Origin: Hyaloscypha bicolor E
Taxonomy: Eukaryota > Ascomycota > Leotiomycetes > Helotiales > Hyaloscyphaceae
Length of the DNA: 64,000 nucleotides
Assembly: GCF_002865645.1 (NCBI RefSeq)
Contig: NW_020194518.1
Coordinates: 682,001 to 746,000, forward strand
Direction of reading: 5' to 3'
The notes under the pieces were generated by a model, which was given only the letters and a program-made list of their open reading frames with translations, was not told where the DNA came from and ran no database searches. Made by a program: the position numbers and the translations under genes. This document shows, one piece after another, positions 12,073 through 24,064 of the stretch. The number at the start of each line of letters is the position of its first letter. The stretch's first letter is position 1.

Positions 12073-15000
12073 GGCTCTAAAGAATCCTTCGTTGCGACAA
12101 AATACGACGATGTGGTGAGTTAAGATGAGGAAGAGTTGGCAGATTCGAAAACGTTAATAAAAATAGGCGAGCAGGACTTCGTTTACAGAGCGGCTGTCAT
12201 ATCGCGGAGTCGAGAGTGAATCGATGTGAAATGTTCCAGTGGTCTCGGGATGTTCCCCTTTCCCAGCAAACCCCAGCCAAATTTAAAGTAAGCAACGCGT
12301 CGCTTGTGCGGATGCAGGCTCTGATTTGCGGATGGCTATTAGGGCAGTGGCTAGCAGCAAATAGAGACCGAGTGCGCGCTGGGCCGGGGGTGCTCGACGT
12401 GCTCGGCGGCCGAGATGGCAAGATGTTTTGGATTTATTGTCGGAACTTGGAAGGATAGGAGGGAGAGGGAGAAGGAGTGGGCGAGAGCAGGAAAGAGAGA
12501 GAGGAGCATGGCCGGCAGGGTCAAGGTACCGCTTTTGGCCCTGCAGCTGGCGAGTGGGCGACGAAGGAGATTGCTAATTGCTCCTTGGGTTAAGCCCTTT
12601 TCGGAATCCAACACCACACCACGCCCGATGCGCCACAGCTGGCTGCTCGAGCAGTGGACAGTGGACTGTGGAGGCGTGCCTGGCAACGGCTCTGGCCTCA
12701 GGGGCAGGGGCAGCGGCGCAGCGCAGGGAGGTGTGCGTCCAAGAGCAGCTAGGCGCTGGCATCTCTTCCGCCTCTAGGCCTGAGTTGGTGTAGAGCCCTC
12801 GTGGGAGCGTGGTGCACTGGTGATCCTCCTATCTATGATCCGAGACCACACGTTGTTGTGTGATATGGACGCTACGGGGCATTTCTCCAGATCAGCACAC
12901 AGCACACAGCACCGTCGAAGTCTCGGACTGATGTTTTGCACTGCAGCAGTGTTGCTGCGCTGCTGCCCGCGAGGACTTTGTTTTTTTTTCAGCCAAGGCA
13001 AGGCATGTCTTAGAACACTCGCTATGCGGGCCGCCTATCATTAAGCATTGCCGGACTCCAACTTGTCAAAGCTAGTCCGGCCCAGATGGCATCAGGGCAT
13101 GACAGACTATTCGACCTGCATGGCCACATGGTTGTTCGCGTTAGAAATCGCCTCTGCACGAGTCCAGGACGAAACTATCGGCCCTCCAAAGGACTTTCCA
13201 CTTGACCGACGTATGAAGAGTGGCATAAGGCATTGTTTATTAACATCTGGTGCACCCACCTTCGATTTTCGAATGCATCTAGCGTTCTACCTTTCTAATC
13301 TCCAACCTTAATTGCAACAAGGGGATGACTTCGGATGATACAGAAGACCTCGTTCAGGGGAGAGCCATCCTCATGCCAAGACGCACCGAACAATGGCTCT
13401 GCGCTACAACTACAAGCTTGGATAGAATTAAATTGACGGTTTGACAGCCCCAGATCATTACTTACATATTTAGATGGACGCCTAGAAGCCGCTGAGGCAA
13501 GGAATTGACAATGCAGCCTGACTCCCAGAGCAGACACAGGGTTTGGAATTCTACACCTTCAGATCATCATTTCCTCTTCCGAAAGTTACTAGAATCGCAA
13601 TATATCCTCTCCAGAATATCTCACGAACCTGGAAAATCTAGTTGATAGCACCATTTGACGAGGGCAGTCCTCAGTCTCGGAGGTGTTGGGATCCCTCGGC
13701 CAGACCAAACTTCCCCAGCGCGCGGGAACGGGAAGTTTAAACAGATCTTGGTTCAGTTCGGTCCTGCTGTAAATTTCCTCAACTCCATCTTCAACCTTAT
13801 TCTCCAGACGCCGTGCTGGTTTAATTACGGCTCCCTCACCCGACGACGCTTTTGTTCCATTATCGCTGACGCCGTGACGACTCCCACAGGACTCCCAGCT
13901 CTTAGAATTCAGCACAGAAGTCTATCAACTAGATGAAGCCTGCCATCGAAGCTTGACAACAGGCCCAAGGAGCAAGCGAATTGTCGCCCCAGCCTCACTG
14001 CACGGCCGTTGTGCGAGGTTTCCTTCGACCGTGCCGGTCGTGCATCCTCTTTTGACAAAGCGCCAAATGATTCCGGGGAAGCACACCGCCTCCAAGAATG
14101 ATTTTATCATCCTGGGCAGTTGATCAGAAAATCATGTCGCATGCGGAAGCAAAGCGCGGCGCAAAACGTTCTCAGTCGTCCCACCCACGAGGATGTGCAA
14201 GCGAGTGTAACCAATCTCTTCTGGAGAGCTCGGCAGAAGTGCTCCTGCGAGCCACCCTCGAGCACCCGAAGCCACCTCGTCGTCATCTGGCATTTCTTTC
14301 AACTTCTGGCCTCCTCGATCCCGCCGGATCATACAATCTTGCATACAACCCCTCCATGCATGAAATGGTTGCACACAATCTTGAAGGTGAATCCTTCATA
14401 TTTCTTCTGTGTTTCTAAGTGACGAAAGGTGTCCCAAGGCCCCGCTCTGAGCAAATTACGCGCGAGTCTTTTCGCAATCTTTCCTCAAGGAAGACTTAAC
14501 GTGAGACAATACTTCTGTGCATGCCCGAGCACGCGCGGGTATCGATTTTGCGGAGGCTGATTATCAGATATCAAAGAGAGATTTCGGGAATCGATGGTCT
14601 GAGCAGACGGGGTAGATACAACCCCGCTCCATCCAAAGGCGTCAATGGATATCACGAGTCTTCTTTTGGGCTCATTGTAACGGGCATGCATGCGTAAGTG
14701 GATATCAAGTACCGAGCATTGGATCCAAAGAATTGCGAATAGGTCGAAATCTGGCAAGGGCTGCATGCTGGATCAAACTAGTTGTAGATTTCATGCAAAG
14801 GCGGGCGACGTTTGAAGGCTCGACCGTGCATGAGGATTTGCCTAGCGGACGCACGGTTCTCTTGATCGAGAGTTTTCCAAGTCCACGAAACATTGTTTTT
14901 CCTTCATTATTAATTGCGTGAGCAGTAAGGCTAATGGCCTCTTCTGAGAGATTAGGGTGATTGTGTCTCTTTCACGTTCCCTTCTTGGTGACGTTTCAAT

Positions 15001-15274
15001 GTACTCGAGTACATTGAGGAGGCAGGTGGGAATTGCTTGTACAGAGAGAAGTGGCTCAGGTAATTCGATCTTACTCTTCGCTCTTTCTTAAAGTTAGCAT
15101 TTCAAGACTGCAAAGATGTGAGCGATAATGAGCCATGTTCAAGAGTGGAAAGAACCAGTGAAGTAACTTCCCTTTAAGGTTCAGCATCAGTGCACACCAT
15201 CTCTCTTCAAGTCTCATTCCGGCTATTCCGAGTAGACATCAGTAAGCCATCCTTACCGGGAATATTCTTGTACG
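12073..15274. other. Long intergenic region, no gene recognised
   Basis: About 3.2 kb between the divergent kinesin and acyltransferase starts. Scattered open frames up to about 120 codons on both strands show no recognisable domain or consistent coding character. The first few hundred bases probably hold the kinesin promoter and 5' UTR. A GT/TG-rich, CAGCAG-like stretch lies around 12.9 kb. No terminal repeats or RNA genes were seen. Confidence 0.5.
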
Positions 15275-17363
15275 ATGGTACCCGGAACTTCTGTTCGTTC
15301 TCTTGAGTCCGCCGACTACCAATGGAAACAATTGATGTCACAGGGATCACGCGACAGCCAACAACAATCACGAGAATCGCCCACGTTGTGGCAGCGTCGG
15401 CCTCTTGCCAATGAGGCGATGTGGTTGGCAAGGCCGAAAGATTCTCGTGATCTCTTCGTATATGCTTCTTTGAATTTCAAGTCCCCTATTCTTCGCAGCA
15501 GGCTAAGTTCAGCAATCGAGTCTGCTTGGAAACAAGTGCGATTCGACGTCCCAGAACTTGAGCTCACAACCAGAACAAGTGTGGAAGACGGGAACCGATA
15601 CATGCAATATCAGACGCCTCTAAATGAGGAAGACGTGGATAAATGGGTCAAGCGGACGTCAACTTTTGAATTTGCGGTTCAATGCCAAGGGTTTGGGAGG
15701 CTGCGAAAAAAGACTCTTGAAAAGAAACGAAGGCATGACTTGGATAACGTTTTCTTATTCTCGCAAGCTGTGGTCCAGGCCGAGAACTTTGTGCTGGTCT
15801 ACAAACTTCAACTTATGATTTATGTGGATCATTTGATTACGGACGGCATTGGAGCTCGAATTCTGCTTGGACGTTATCTCTCACACCTTGCTTCTTCAAT
15901 TTCCACCTCATTCCAATTCAAACCCAATTGGCTAGAAAACCACGACAGACTATCGCCACCATGGATATGTCTCATGGACCCCGAACAAAAGCTATCGGGG
16001 ACACAGTACGAGAGGAATGCGTTATGGAACCAAGATATTATCCTCAACCATATGGTAAGCAAGGCATACTTTAGGTAGACTTCTCTCCATGAGGTGTTCT
16101 AATATGATGCAGAAGAACAACCATGGAATCCCCCTACTTGAGACGGGGATGAGAGGGCCAGAAACCCACAAGGCACACTTCCTTACTTTCACCAAGGCAC
16201 AGAGCACCTCTCTTTTGCAACAAGTTAAGAAGGTTGTTGGCTCCGACTCTAGCATAACTCACCTTGGGCATGCAGCAATGGTATTAGCATTGCTTCGATC
16301 CAATCCTTTACTCCAACCGGACATGGAGGCAAAACCATCTCCTCTTTATTCACCATGCTGGCTTAATGGCCGACGTTATCTCCTTTCAACAGCTGGGCAC
16401 CCTGATCCATCCACTGATTACATACCCCTCTGCATCTCTTTTGCGCCGATCCTATTCGACGATCTCAGAGACCTTTCGCTTTCTTTGGAAGCAGGGAAGG
16501 AGGAGATTAAGTCCAAGCTCGTGCATGCGTCTCGGATTGCTACCAAGAGCTATAGGAAGATCAGCAACCGGAAAAGTATCCTTCCTGAGTGTGTGGTTCT
16601 GTTCGAGAATCTTGGAAAGAAGATGGGGACCATGAGGTATGTTGTGCACTTAAGAGTGCCCATCAGATCCACTGCATATGGAACTATGATAGTCATCAAA
16701 CCCAATAGAATAACGATCGGCAGGGTCCCGCAAGACTTGATCCCTACTGAAGACGAGCAAGGCATCGCTCCCGGATCCGAAGTTGTGCTATTAGATGCCG
16801 AGATCGCAAAGAAAAACATGTCTTCCAAACCTGAAGTCGGGCAAGACATCTCTCCCAGGCCTGAAACCGAGCAAGGCACCTCTACCAAATCTGAAGGCAA
16901 TTCTCCTAGTTCTAGAGACGAGCAATACACCAGTCCCAAACCCAGATTCGAGTCAATCTCTGCCAAGAGGGCAGACCCCGTAGGGACCTCCTTTCTCTTC
17001 CTCAAAGAACCTCTCTGGAGAACTGAAGCTAACACTCACTAGTTCTTCCTCAGCGACGGCATAGTAGAAAGGTATATCAGTCGTGAATACCACGTCACTT
17101 CCTGGCTCAATAAAATCAAAACGGACAAGCCAATGTTCGAGGTCGTCGACATCAAGTTCGCTGCCAATGCAGATCGCAACATGTGAGTCTAGAGCCTAAG
17201 CTATGAGACGAGGCTAATAGCGAATAGTGTTGTGCGTATGAGTAGCTGGAGGGGCCGAATCACAATACAAGCAGAATGGAGATGTTCTGATTATAATCGA
17301 GACATGGTAAATGGCTTCTTGGAGGACGTTAAAAAGATTATGCTGTCGATGCTGGTAGAGTGA
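15275..17363 (+). CDS. CAT/condensation-superfamily acyltransferase-like protein
   Basis: Four exons (15275-16054, 16113-16979, 17043-17182, 17228-17363) give about 640 aa. Residues 186-191 read HLITDG, the HxxxDG catalytic motif of chloramphenicol-acetyltransferase-like, BAHD and NRPS-condensation enzymes; its His abstracts a proton from the acyl acceptor. The second half has the matching C-terminal fold (DYIPLCISFAP, then SWRGRITIQAEW near the end). Intron 2 has a GCTAAC branch site close to its acceptor and was chosen because it keeps one frame into FFLSDGIVERY. Just before it lies a run of degenerate 14-16 residue repeats (EQGIAPGSE, GQDISPRPE, EQGTSTKSE, EQYTSPKPR), unusual inside this fold and probably a disordered insertion. 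Substrate unknown; alcohol or secondary-metabolite acylation is possible. It stands alone, with no biosynthetic cluster beside it. Confidence 0.8.
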
Positions 17364-17622
17364 GAATGGGGGCTTTACTTTATGTTGTACTGTACCTAAA
17401 GGCGAGGGTTTTTGCTATCAAGCATGGTTAGCGAAGGAGTATCGGCATTGGCAAGATAGAAGGGAGCATGGTCAGCAAAGGAGTATTGGCATTGGCATAA
17501 TTAGAAAGGAAGCATCGATAGTAGGCGAAAGGCACATATCAGAAAGAGAATTGTGTTCTCGATCGGAACGTTCGCTCTGGGTGGTCAAAAAGCGCTTTGA
17601 CATTGGCCTTCACCACTTGAGT

Positions 17623-18065
17623 CAGTGTGCGAAAAAATTAATCAGATTAATCAGATTAATTGATTAATTCATGAATATTCATGAATAGCGTGAATAGAAT
17701 TTGATTAACGTGATACTTATGTAATTTGATTAGATTAGAATAATTAATCATGAATATTCATGAATACCTTGATTAATATACACGTGACCGCATCAGGTAA
17801 TAAACTAACCTAAGTAAGGTTCTTGCTCTAGCACTGCCTTAGCGAGCTTTTCTCTCTAGGAGCAAGGTAGCACTAGAGCCAGATCCTTACCTAATTAGGT
17901 TAGCCCATCACGTGCTTCGGTCACGTGTACATTAATCAAGGTATTCATGAATATTCATGATTAGCTTAATTAATTCGTGAATAGAATATAATTAATGAGA
18001 AAATTTCATGAATAGATTAGATTAATAGCCATTAATCTAATCTAATCTATTCATTTCTCACACTG
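17623..18065. mobile_element. Non-autonomous hAT element (MITE), 443 bp
   Basis: The element begins CAGTGTGCGAAAA and ends TTTCTCACACTG, an imperfect terminal inverted repeat. It is flanked on both sides by the direct repeat ACTTGAGT (17615-17622 and 18066-18073), an 8 bp target duplication as made by hAT transposases. The outer 130-190 bp on each side match the ends of the large element at 52422-62524, including three copies of the palindrome CATGAATATTCATG (17670, 17749, 17946) and a near-perfect 30 bp palindrome at 18014-18043. The centre holds an imperfect hairpin with CTCTAGCACT...AGCACTAGAG-like arms. It has no coding capacity. It sits between the convergent 3' ends of the acyltransferase and ORC6 genes, so its insertion was probably harmless. 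Confidence 0.93.
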
Positions 18066-18196
18066 ACTTGAGTCAAGTTTTACAATTTGAAAGGAAAACA
18101 GATCTAGGAACAAGTGCAAAAATATTCATTGCTGCCTACCATATGCTAACCAAGCTCCGTTTACCTGGGTACCCTATATCCTGCTCCATGCCGGAT

Positions 18197-19469
18197 TCAT
18201 CCTTCCGCGGTATCCATTCCATCATCCAAAATGCCGTCCTCTATCATCTTATCAATTCCGGCGAGCATCATGTCTCTCCATTCTTCGTACTCCTTCTTCT
18301 TCGCCGGAGTCATGATATACTTCTCTTGGATCATGGATGCCGTAGCCCTTCTCCTAAACTCACTCCCCAATTCTTCAGACATGCTGACGTCGTCATCCTC
18401 GCCATCGTCCGTCTCAGATTGGATCTCACCATCAACACCACACCCATCTTCAATATTCTCAAACCAATCCATCTCCCTCCATCCCTTAACAACAATCTCC
18501 TTCCTCCAGGCATTAACATCTTTCTCAACAATCTCTTCCCACCCTTCCCAAGTCCTCTCCTCATCTCCAACTCTGTCCTTAACTCCTTCGTCCTCCTTTG
18601 CCCTCACAAGCACATCTCTGACCATCTTCTTCCTTGCCAAGTTCTCTTTGCCCTGCCCCTCCTTCCCCCTCATCTTCACCACGACAAAGAACCACAGCGC
18701 CGCAATCAACGCCGGGATCTTTCCCTCCACACCCTTCTCATTCTCGCCATTAGGATCCGACGGGCACGGAAGACACAACACGCTTTCCACCCCGGCTAAT
18801 AAGTGTGGTACAGCGCGAGGAGTTTCCATCTCACGGCACAGAAGTCGGATGGTAGGGCCAACCCATCTTGGGATCCGCTCGTCTTTGTCTGTGTTGCTGA
18901 TGTATTTGAGGCCTTTCCTCTCGGTCCTATTCTTTCTGAAGTTTTCGAAGGACTTCTCTTTCCCTGGCGTCAGGCGTTGGGGCAAAGGCTGTGTTTGTTT
19001 GCTTGAGGCTGTGCTTCTGGACGTGGAGGATGTGCCTTTTGAAGGTGAGGATCGGATCGTGGAGGAGCTGGCTTTTGAGGGCGGAGACCGGGCTTTTGCG
19101 CGGTTGCGGGCGGCGGAGGTGGTTAGTGTGCGGTCGAAGTAGGCGTAGAGCTTTGAGTATACGCGTGGTGGCAGTGGTGGGCGGGGCTCGATGGGTGGGA
19201 GGTTTAATGTTGTTTTGAGCCTTAAGTGATACGTGAGATTAGCAAATGCTTAATTGAAGGCGAGAGAATTGAAGTGCTGGGGAGTACCTCTCGCATGCTA
19301 GATTTGCACAAGCATATGCTCTCGCAATCTCCTCGTCCTGCTTCAGATTACTGCATTTATTCCGTGATTGTGCTAGCAATGAACTCGCCAGCTCAATTAA
19401 CTCTGGTGGGAGAGCGCCTGAATGGCGGGGAATGAGGTTGTTGAGAGCTTGGATGACTGGTTTGCTCAT
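18197..19469 (-). CDS. ORC6: Origin recognition complex subunit 6
   Basis: Two exons (19469-19288 and 19220-18197; intron 67 bp) give 401 aa. The N-terminal exon (MSKPVIQALNNLIPRHSG, then LASSLLAQSRNKCSNLKQDEEIARAYACANLACER) is the TFIIB-like cyclin fold of Orc6. The join continues LKTTLNLPPIEPRPPLPPRVY. A Ser/Lys-rich linker (SPSKGTSSTSRS, likely phosphorylated) leads to TPGKEKS and the second conserved domain (PRWVGPTIRLLCREMETPRAVPHLLAGVESVL). An acidic tail ends the protein. Orc6 is the smallest subunit of the complex that marks replication origins and helps load the MCM helicase in the nucleus. ATG 19469 is used because the frame upstream has no other ATG. The large open frame on the opposite strand (18231-19142) is a shadow of this gene. 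Confidence 0.92.
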
Positions 19470-19787
19470 GTTTCTGAGTATTATCAACTCTCTTTTTGCC
19501 CGAAGTCAAAGATTGTGGTGTTGTGGCAGAGGTTCAAGTGTGGTTGGCTGTGAATAGCTACACATGCCGCCAGCCGCGCGCATTTCACGTGCCAAGCCTT
19601 ATTTTAGCCTCTTCTCCCCCTGTGATTAGCATGAGCCACTCCGAACCCCTGAATCCGCGCTCCCGCCAACGTCAGGGATCTCAAAGTCAACACCAGAAAA
19701 CCACTTTCAGCCCAATCGATACGTCTTCTCCACCTTTACAACCATTCTTTTACTCCGTATCTTTGGCGCACGAAGAAGTAATTCACA

Positions 19788-20636
19788 ATGACCATTAGAC
19801 GATTACTTGCTGCTTGCGCGGCATCAATTGCGTTTGCGACGGGCGTCACGGCGCATGGAGGTGGAGGTGGAATTGCACATCAGAAACCTATACAAGTTGA
19901 TCCTGACGCGGATTGGGCCACGAAACATATGGCTGGTAAGATGAGCTCACTCCTCAAGTACCCCGAAGTACTGACTGTGAAAAGAGGAGCATCATATCTC
20001 CGTATTCGATCCAGCATCCTTCTTTTCACTCCACGACTACGACAACAGCGGTTCTTGGGAACAAAGCGAAATTCTGAAGACCTACGGAATGGACGATCCC
20101 AGCGCCAAAGATGTGCCACAGGAGAAGAAAGATGAGATTATTAGGGAGTTGATGAAGTTGATGGATCACAATTCGAACGGGATCATCGAGAAGCATGAAT
20201 GGCTGCAGTTTACTGGAGAGGATAGGAAAGGGACGCTACCGGACTTCGGACTGGGTCCCGGGCATCACTGGGACATGGAGTAGGTATTGGAGGAGAAATT
20301 CTTTTCCTATTTCTGTCTGCTTCATAATTATTTCCCGAAACAATCTCTATCCGGAAATTGCTAATTCCCCGTTAACTAGGATGGAATATGAGATACATCA
20401 TTGGGAGAAATATCAGTTAGTGCAGCCCTCAACGAGTACTTGCTTATTCTATGTCATCAATGCTTACTTTTCAAAGTGATGAGAATACAAAGGAAGAGGA
20501 TCTGATACATCCTGAAGATATTGAGCATTTCAGGTTGCATGACGAATTAGAGGACGAGGCAGAGAGAGTTGCCGCGTTGGACAAGTTGGCGATTGTAGAG
20601 CAAAATATACCGACGAAGTTTAGAAGGGATGGATGA
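19788..20636 (+). CDS. Secretory-pathway EF-hand protein, Ssp120/nucleobindin-like
   Basis: Four exons (19788-19935, 19985-20279, 20380-20415, 20477-20636) give 212 aa; exon 3 is only 36 nt. A signal peptide (MTIRRLLAACAASIAFATGVTA) is followed by a His/Gly-rich mature start. Two EF-hand loops are visible: DYDNSGSWEQSE and DHNSNGIIEKHE, both with acidic residues at positions 1, 3 and 12 or their equivalents. After the second EF-hand come EYEIHHWEKYHDEN, an acidic stretch (HPEDIEHFRLHDELEDEAER) and the end PTKFRRDG. The layout fits the yeast Ssp120 group of lumenal Ca2+-binding proteins, which travel with cargo receptors between ER and Golgi. There is no KDEL-type tail. Splice sites were picked because each keeps the frame; intron 2 (GTAGGT...ACTAG) is the least certain. 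The gene ends about 80 bp from the convergent TYW2-like gene. Confidence 0.87.
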
Positions 20637-20717
20637 TGCGTGTACGGGTGAGATTGTGCTGGCGACATGTCACGATAATGTGTACAATAATTCATGGCCT
20701 CAATGAGGGGAATTCAT

Positions 20718-22070
20718 TCATGGTGGAGTTCCTGGCCTACTGATATAGACATCGAACACGCAATGCCAAACACCAGGAGCAAAGGTCTTGACATATTCCA
20801 CGTGCTCGACATTAGCCGACCTTTGGTCCCCGGTCTTCTTCAACCAGCGCAGGATTAGCTCTTCAATCGCTGCCGTTCGGGCAAGGACATCTTTCACACC
20901 GACATTCTCATGCAGATGGAGCCAACCATCACGATCTAGAATTTCGAGCGACATCTCCCAACTGTCCTCACTGGATGGCAACAAGCCACAATTGACGTGA
21001 ATGATACCTCCCAGTGCGTATCTGCATGGCCCCCGCAGCCTCTTTGCAGCGTCTCTGTTGTCCCCCAAGACCACAACGATTTGTCCGTATTCTGCAAGGT
21101 CTAGAACCTCATGGCTGCGGACAATCTTCACAGACCACCCATTGGCAACAGCACCCCTCCTCAACCCTTCAACAGACCAAGGATTTAACTCCCATCCTAT
21201 CACTCTCCGCAGACCCATCTTTATATAGCTGAACATAAAGTACCCAATGCCTGCGTACAAATCCACAGCACTGTTTTTTGCCACTTTCTCTTTGGCCAGT
21301 CTCCTGGATTCTAGACTTTGATCTGAGCTGTGGAAATCGAGAAGGCGCGCTTTCTCTTTGACATTTCCTCGACTGAACATGGTGTACCTCGGAGCCCACA
21401 CCTGAATGATACCATTCTGTTTCGTGCTCACCCAAAATGCATCTTCGAAATCTTTCTCAGTAGGCACTGTCTCAGGGGACAAGACAGGACCAAAGTCCCC
21501 GTGAAGCATGATTAAGCCACTAGGTGTCCGGAGGACATTCTCGATGCTTTCCACAAGCCTCTCCCCGTCGAAATTTGGGCCTTGATCTGACTTTTTCCGC
21601 GAGGTCCTCCTGGCATTGCCCCGAGAATCGTCATCATTGGCGAGCATAAGAAGCCCCTGAGATCCTAGTCCTTGACTTGGATCTTTGTGCAAAGGTATTT
21701 CCGCATTGACAGCCAAGTGGGTCAAAGGGCCTTTCCCCTCTCTCTTTCCAATATTCTCCAATAACAAAGTCCATAATTCAACAGCGTATCTCGAGGCAAC
21801 TTGCTCAGATCCTACCGCTTCCCACCACTGTTGACCAAAACTTCCCGGCGGCAGAAGCACCATCGGAGAGTAAACCACCCATCGCTTTGGGGCTCTCGAC
21901 AACAGGTTCTCCACATATGAATCACCGCCATTCAACAAGTCCTGGCCCAGAAGCTCCAGCCACGACCTGACGGCGATCTCGATCGGTCTGATATTTTGGC
22001 TTGCTCGGGAAGCCGCGCCGATCGAGGTGGGCACGCAAGTGGACTCGCTGAAGGCTTCTTCGGTCTCCAT
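20718..22070 (-). CDS. TRM12: tRNA wybutosine-synthesizing protein 2 homologue
   Basis: Single exon, 450 aa, class I SAM-dependent transferase. The SAM-binding motif DLYAGIGYF lies at 270-278 and the acidic motif II ELNPW at 294-298. A conserved segment (PRYTMFSRGNVKEKARLLDF) precedes them, as in Trm5/TYW2 proteins, and HENVG lies near the C-terminus. TYW2 (yeast Trm12) transfers the aminocarboxypropyl group of SAM to the wybutosine precursor at G37 of tRNA-Phe. The N-terminal part (IEIAVRSWLELL, PKRWVVYSPMVLLPPGSF) also fits fungal TYW2. Trm5, the related m1G37 methyltransferase, is the main alternative, but ELNPW and the length favour TYW2. The start ATG 22070 gives a full-length protein. 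A dense open frame on the other strand is antisense shadow. Confidence 0.87.
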   Translation of the reverse strand: METEEAFSESTCVPTSIGAASRASQNIRPIEIAVRSWLELLGQDLLNGGDSYVENLLSRAPKRWVVYSPMVLLPPGSFGQQWWEAVGSEQVASRYAVELWTLLLENIGKREGKGPLTHLAVNAEIPLHKDPSQGLGSQGLLMLANDDDSRGNARRTSRKKSDQGPNFDGERLVESIENVLRTPSGLIMLHGDFGPVLSPETVPTEKDFEDAFWVSTKQNGIIQVWAPRYTMFSRGNVKEKARLLDFHSSDQSLESRRLAKEKVAKNSAVDLYAGIGYFMFSYIKMGLRRVIGWELNPWSVEGLRRGAVANGWSVKIVRSHEVLDLAEYGQIVVVLGDNRDAAKRLRGPCRYALGGIIHVNCGLLPSSEDSWEMSLEILDRDGWLHLHENVGVKDVLARTAAIEELILRWLKKTGDQRSANVEHVEYVKTFAPGVWHCVFDVYISRPGTPP

Positions 22071-23057
22071 ATTACAGATACCGGACCATCACAAAGTTTG
22101 ATCAAGCTTTCCTGCACCGCACGACGAGACTGGACGCAAGACATTTTGTCAAGCGCAGATACTATGATATAACCCGGCAGTAGCACTAGTACCACCGAGC
22201 GCTCTAGATTCCGCCCGAGTCCAAAAGACTGATCGCGCGATCGCGCTAGGTCCCAAACCGGCGATTTTTCAACCGTCTCCGCGGCGGCCGTGCTCCTCCC
22301 TCAGCGCTTTGCAAGACAACCACGCCAACGCACCCCAGTCGCGTGCTCCCGCAGCTGGCCCCTAACCCAGAAGACCATATGACTGTTCTACATAGTATGT
22401 GCTGGCCCAAGATGTGGCGGCGGTCAGGCTGCGGATCACAGCGGCTTTTCCGCTGTGCAGATAAGGCTGTGCAGATCATCCCTTCAAATGCTGGGGCTAT
22501 CCTTGTCGAGGCGTAGTTTATGTTCTCTTCTCTCGATCCGGATCATTCAGCAGATTGGGGGAGGGCTTGGCGCCTTCCTCAACGATTCAGTCCCACAGCT
22601 GCAACAGAGGGATGTGACTGATCGGAGACAATTCCACCTCCGATCGTACCTTGTTCTTCATGGGGACCCTTAAAGAGAGTGGCAAGTGCTGCAGCGGTTA
22701 ACAGTTCCGTCCATTTGACCTAGCTAGATTTTGAAGCATCAGCTCCTTCGCCGAAAACAGCCCTATCCACTTTGCAGGATGGAGTGGAACTCTTTTGATG
22801 TGACACAGCAACGTCGATATTATACTCGTGGTCAGCCTCCAGTCAGTCTTGTCCCTCTCTTCAAATTCATCCCCATTCTGTCTGGCCGCAAGTCAACTGG
22901 CAGGCGTTAACGAACATAGAATGAGCATAATGTTGGAGACCTGGGGGATCTCTCGCCCTATCCGCAACATCAGTATGCACGCAGGGAACATTCCGATCCT
23001 GCTCAGAGCCATTGGACACCACCTGCCTGGCCCAATACGGGATTATCAAGGACATTG
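22071..23057. other. Intergenic, divergent promoters
   Basis: About 1 kb between the divergent TYW2-like and first bHLH starts. It should hold both promoters. I see no open frame with protein character and no repeat. Confidence 0.5.
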
Positions 23058-24064
23058 ATGTTGAATTCTTCTCTGGGTCCTCAATTCCCTTCCCTCAACG
23101 TGCCTCAGAACATCTTCGACGTAGCATTTCAACAAACGGCACCGTGGACACCCGTCTCCAGCTCAAATCCGAATGGCACACTTGCGAACTTAACATTGCC
23201 CTTCCCAGCTTCCGACTCTATTTTTACGAACAGAACCTCGTCCATAATGATGAACCCAACTACAGCTGGTGCATCACTGAGCTCTTCAAGAGGCTTAGAG
23301 AAGACCCCCATCGAGAGCAATGATGATGACGATGATGACGACGACGATGATGAAGAGGAACTCAACGACACCACAAACCCGAAGCCAACTGTCACGTCTC
23401 CCAAGGCTGACGCTTTTCACAAAGTGGCATGGGGGACAAAACGGGACTCCGAACCGAAGAGTGCCACTCCCCCTAAAGGCAACAAGCGCTCAGTCAATAG
23501 CCGCCGTACGCCTCGGGAGCCAATAGGCAAAGCGGCCTCTGCTTCAAACAAGAGCAACTCCGACTCCGAAAGTAATCATCGTTCCAAAAGCAGACTAAAC
23601 CATGATCAGACCGAGAAACGGTACGCTTATCTCTACTTCGAATTGCAGTCTTCTTTGGTCTGGCACTCAGAGCTTGGGAGCTTAACGGGAGCTTGCATGC
23701 GCATTTGTCTTTGGAACTTGGCTCATCAGCTCATGAGCTACCTCTTACAAACCAGGAAATTGCGCTACTAATTCGAACGATTAGGTATCGGAATAGACTA
23801 AATTATCAATTCGATAACCTTCTCTCAGCTATCCCTGCGCGCTTGATTGCGGAATCTGAAGGTTCAATCGGTGGCCCGGATGATCGACGAGAGAAAAGAG
23901 TCAACAAGGCAGAAGTTCTGATTCTCGCGAAGAGGCACATTGAGGAATTGGAACGGAAGCAATGGGAGTTCAAAGCAGAGAACAGGCGACTGGCCGCACG
24001 TGTGAAAGAGTTCGAAGAGGCGTGGACACGAGGGGGGGGGGGGGGCAACCCCTTAATGCCCTAG
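23058..24064 (+). CDS. SREBP-type bHLH transcription factor, copy A
   Basis: Two exons (23058-23620, 23785-24064; 164 bp intron) give 280 aa. The splice joins CG to G within the basic region and yields NHDQTEKRYRNRLNYQF. This has the tyrosine at the place typical of SREBP-like bHLH proteins, where most bHLH proteins have arginine. Helix 1 (LLSAIPARLIAES), a charged loop and helix 2 (VNKAEVLILAKRHIEELERKQWEFKAENRRLAARVKEFEEAW) follow; the last part is zipper-like. The N-terminal 180 residues are Ser/Thr/Pro-rich with an acidic run of ten aspartates encoded by a GAT/GAC repeat (about 23318-23360). No membrane segments are present, so it is not a full SREBP. It probably binds E-box or SRE-like DNA as a dimer. 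The C-terminus is encoded through a run of 14 G. The gene lies about 1.07 kb upstream of a related gene on the same strand. Confidence 0.85.
24032..24045 (+). repeat. G14 homopolymer in coding sequence
   Basis: A run of 14 G near the 3' end of bHLH copy A encodes five glycines followed by NPLMP and the stop. A change of one or two bases would alter only the last residues of the protein. Such runs are prone to slippage and to sequencing error, so the exact C-terminus is uncertain. Confidence 0.9.

Noticed and set aside
12415..12777. Small + strand gene upstream of the kinesin
   Set aside because: The frame is Arg/Gly-rich, typical of chance GC-rich frames, and overlaps the presumed kinesin promoter.
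18231..19142. 303-codon open frame on the + strand
   Set aside because: It is antisense to ORC6, has low-complexity Ser/Phe content, and the opposite strand has clear Orc6 homology.
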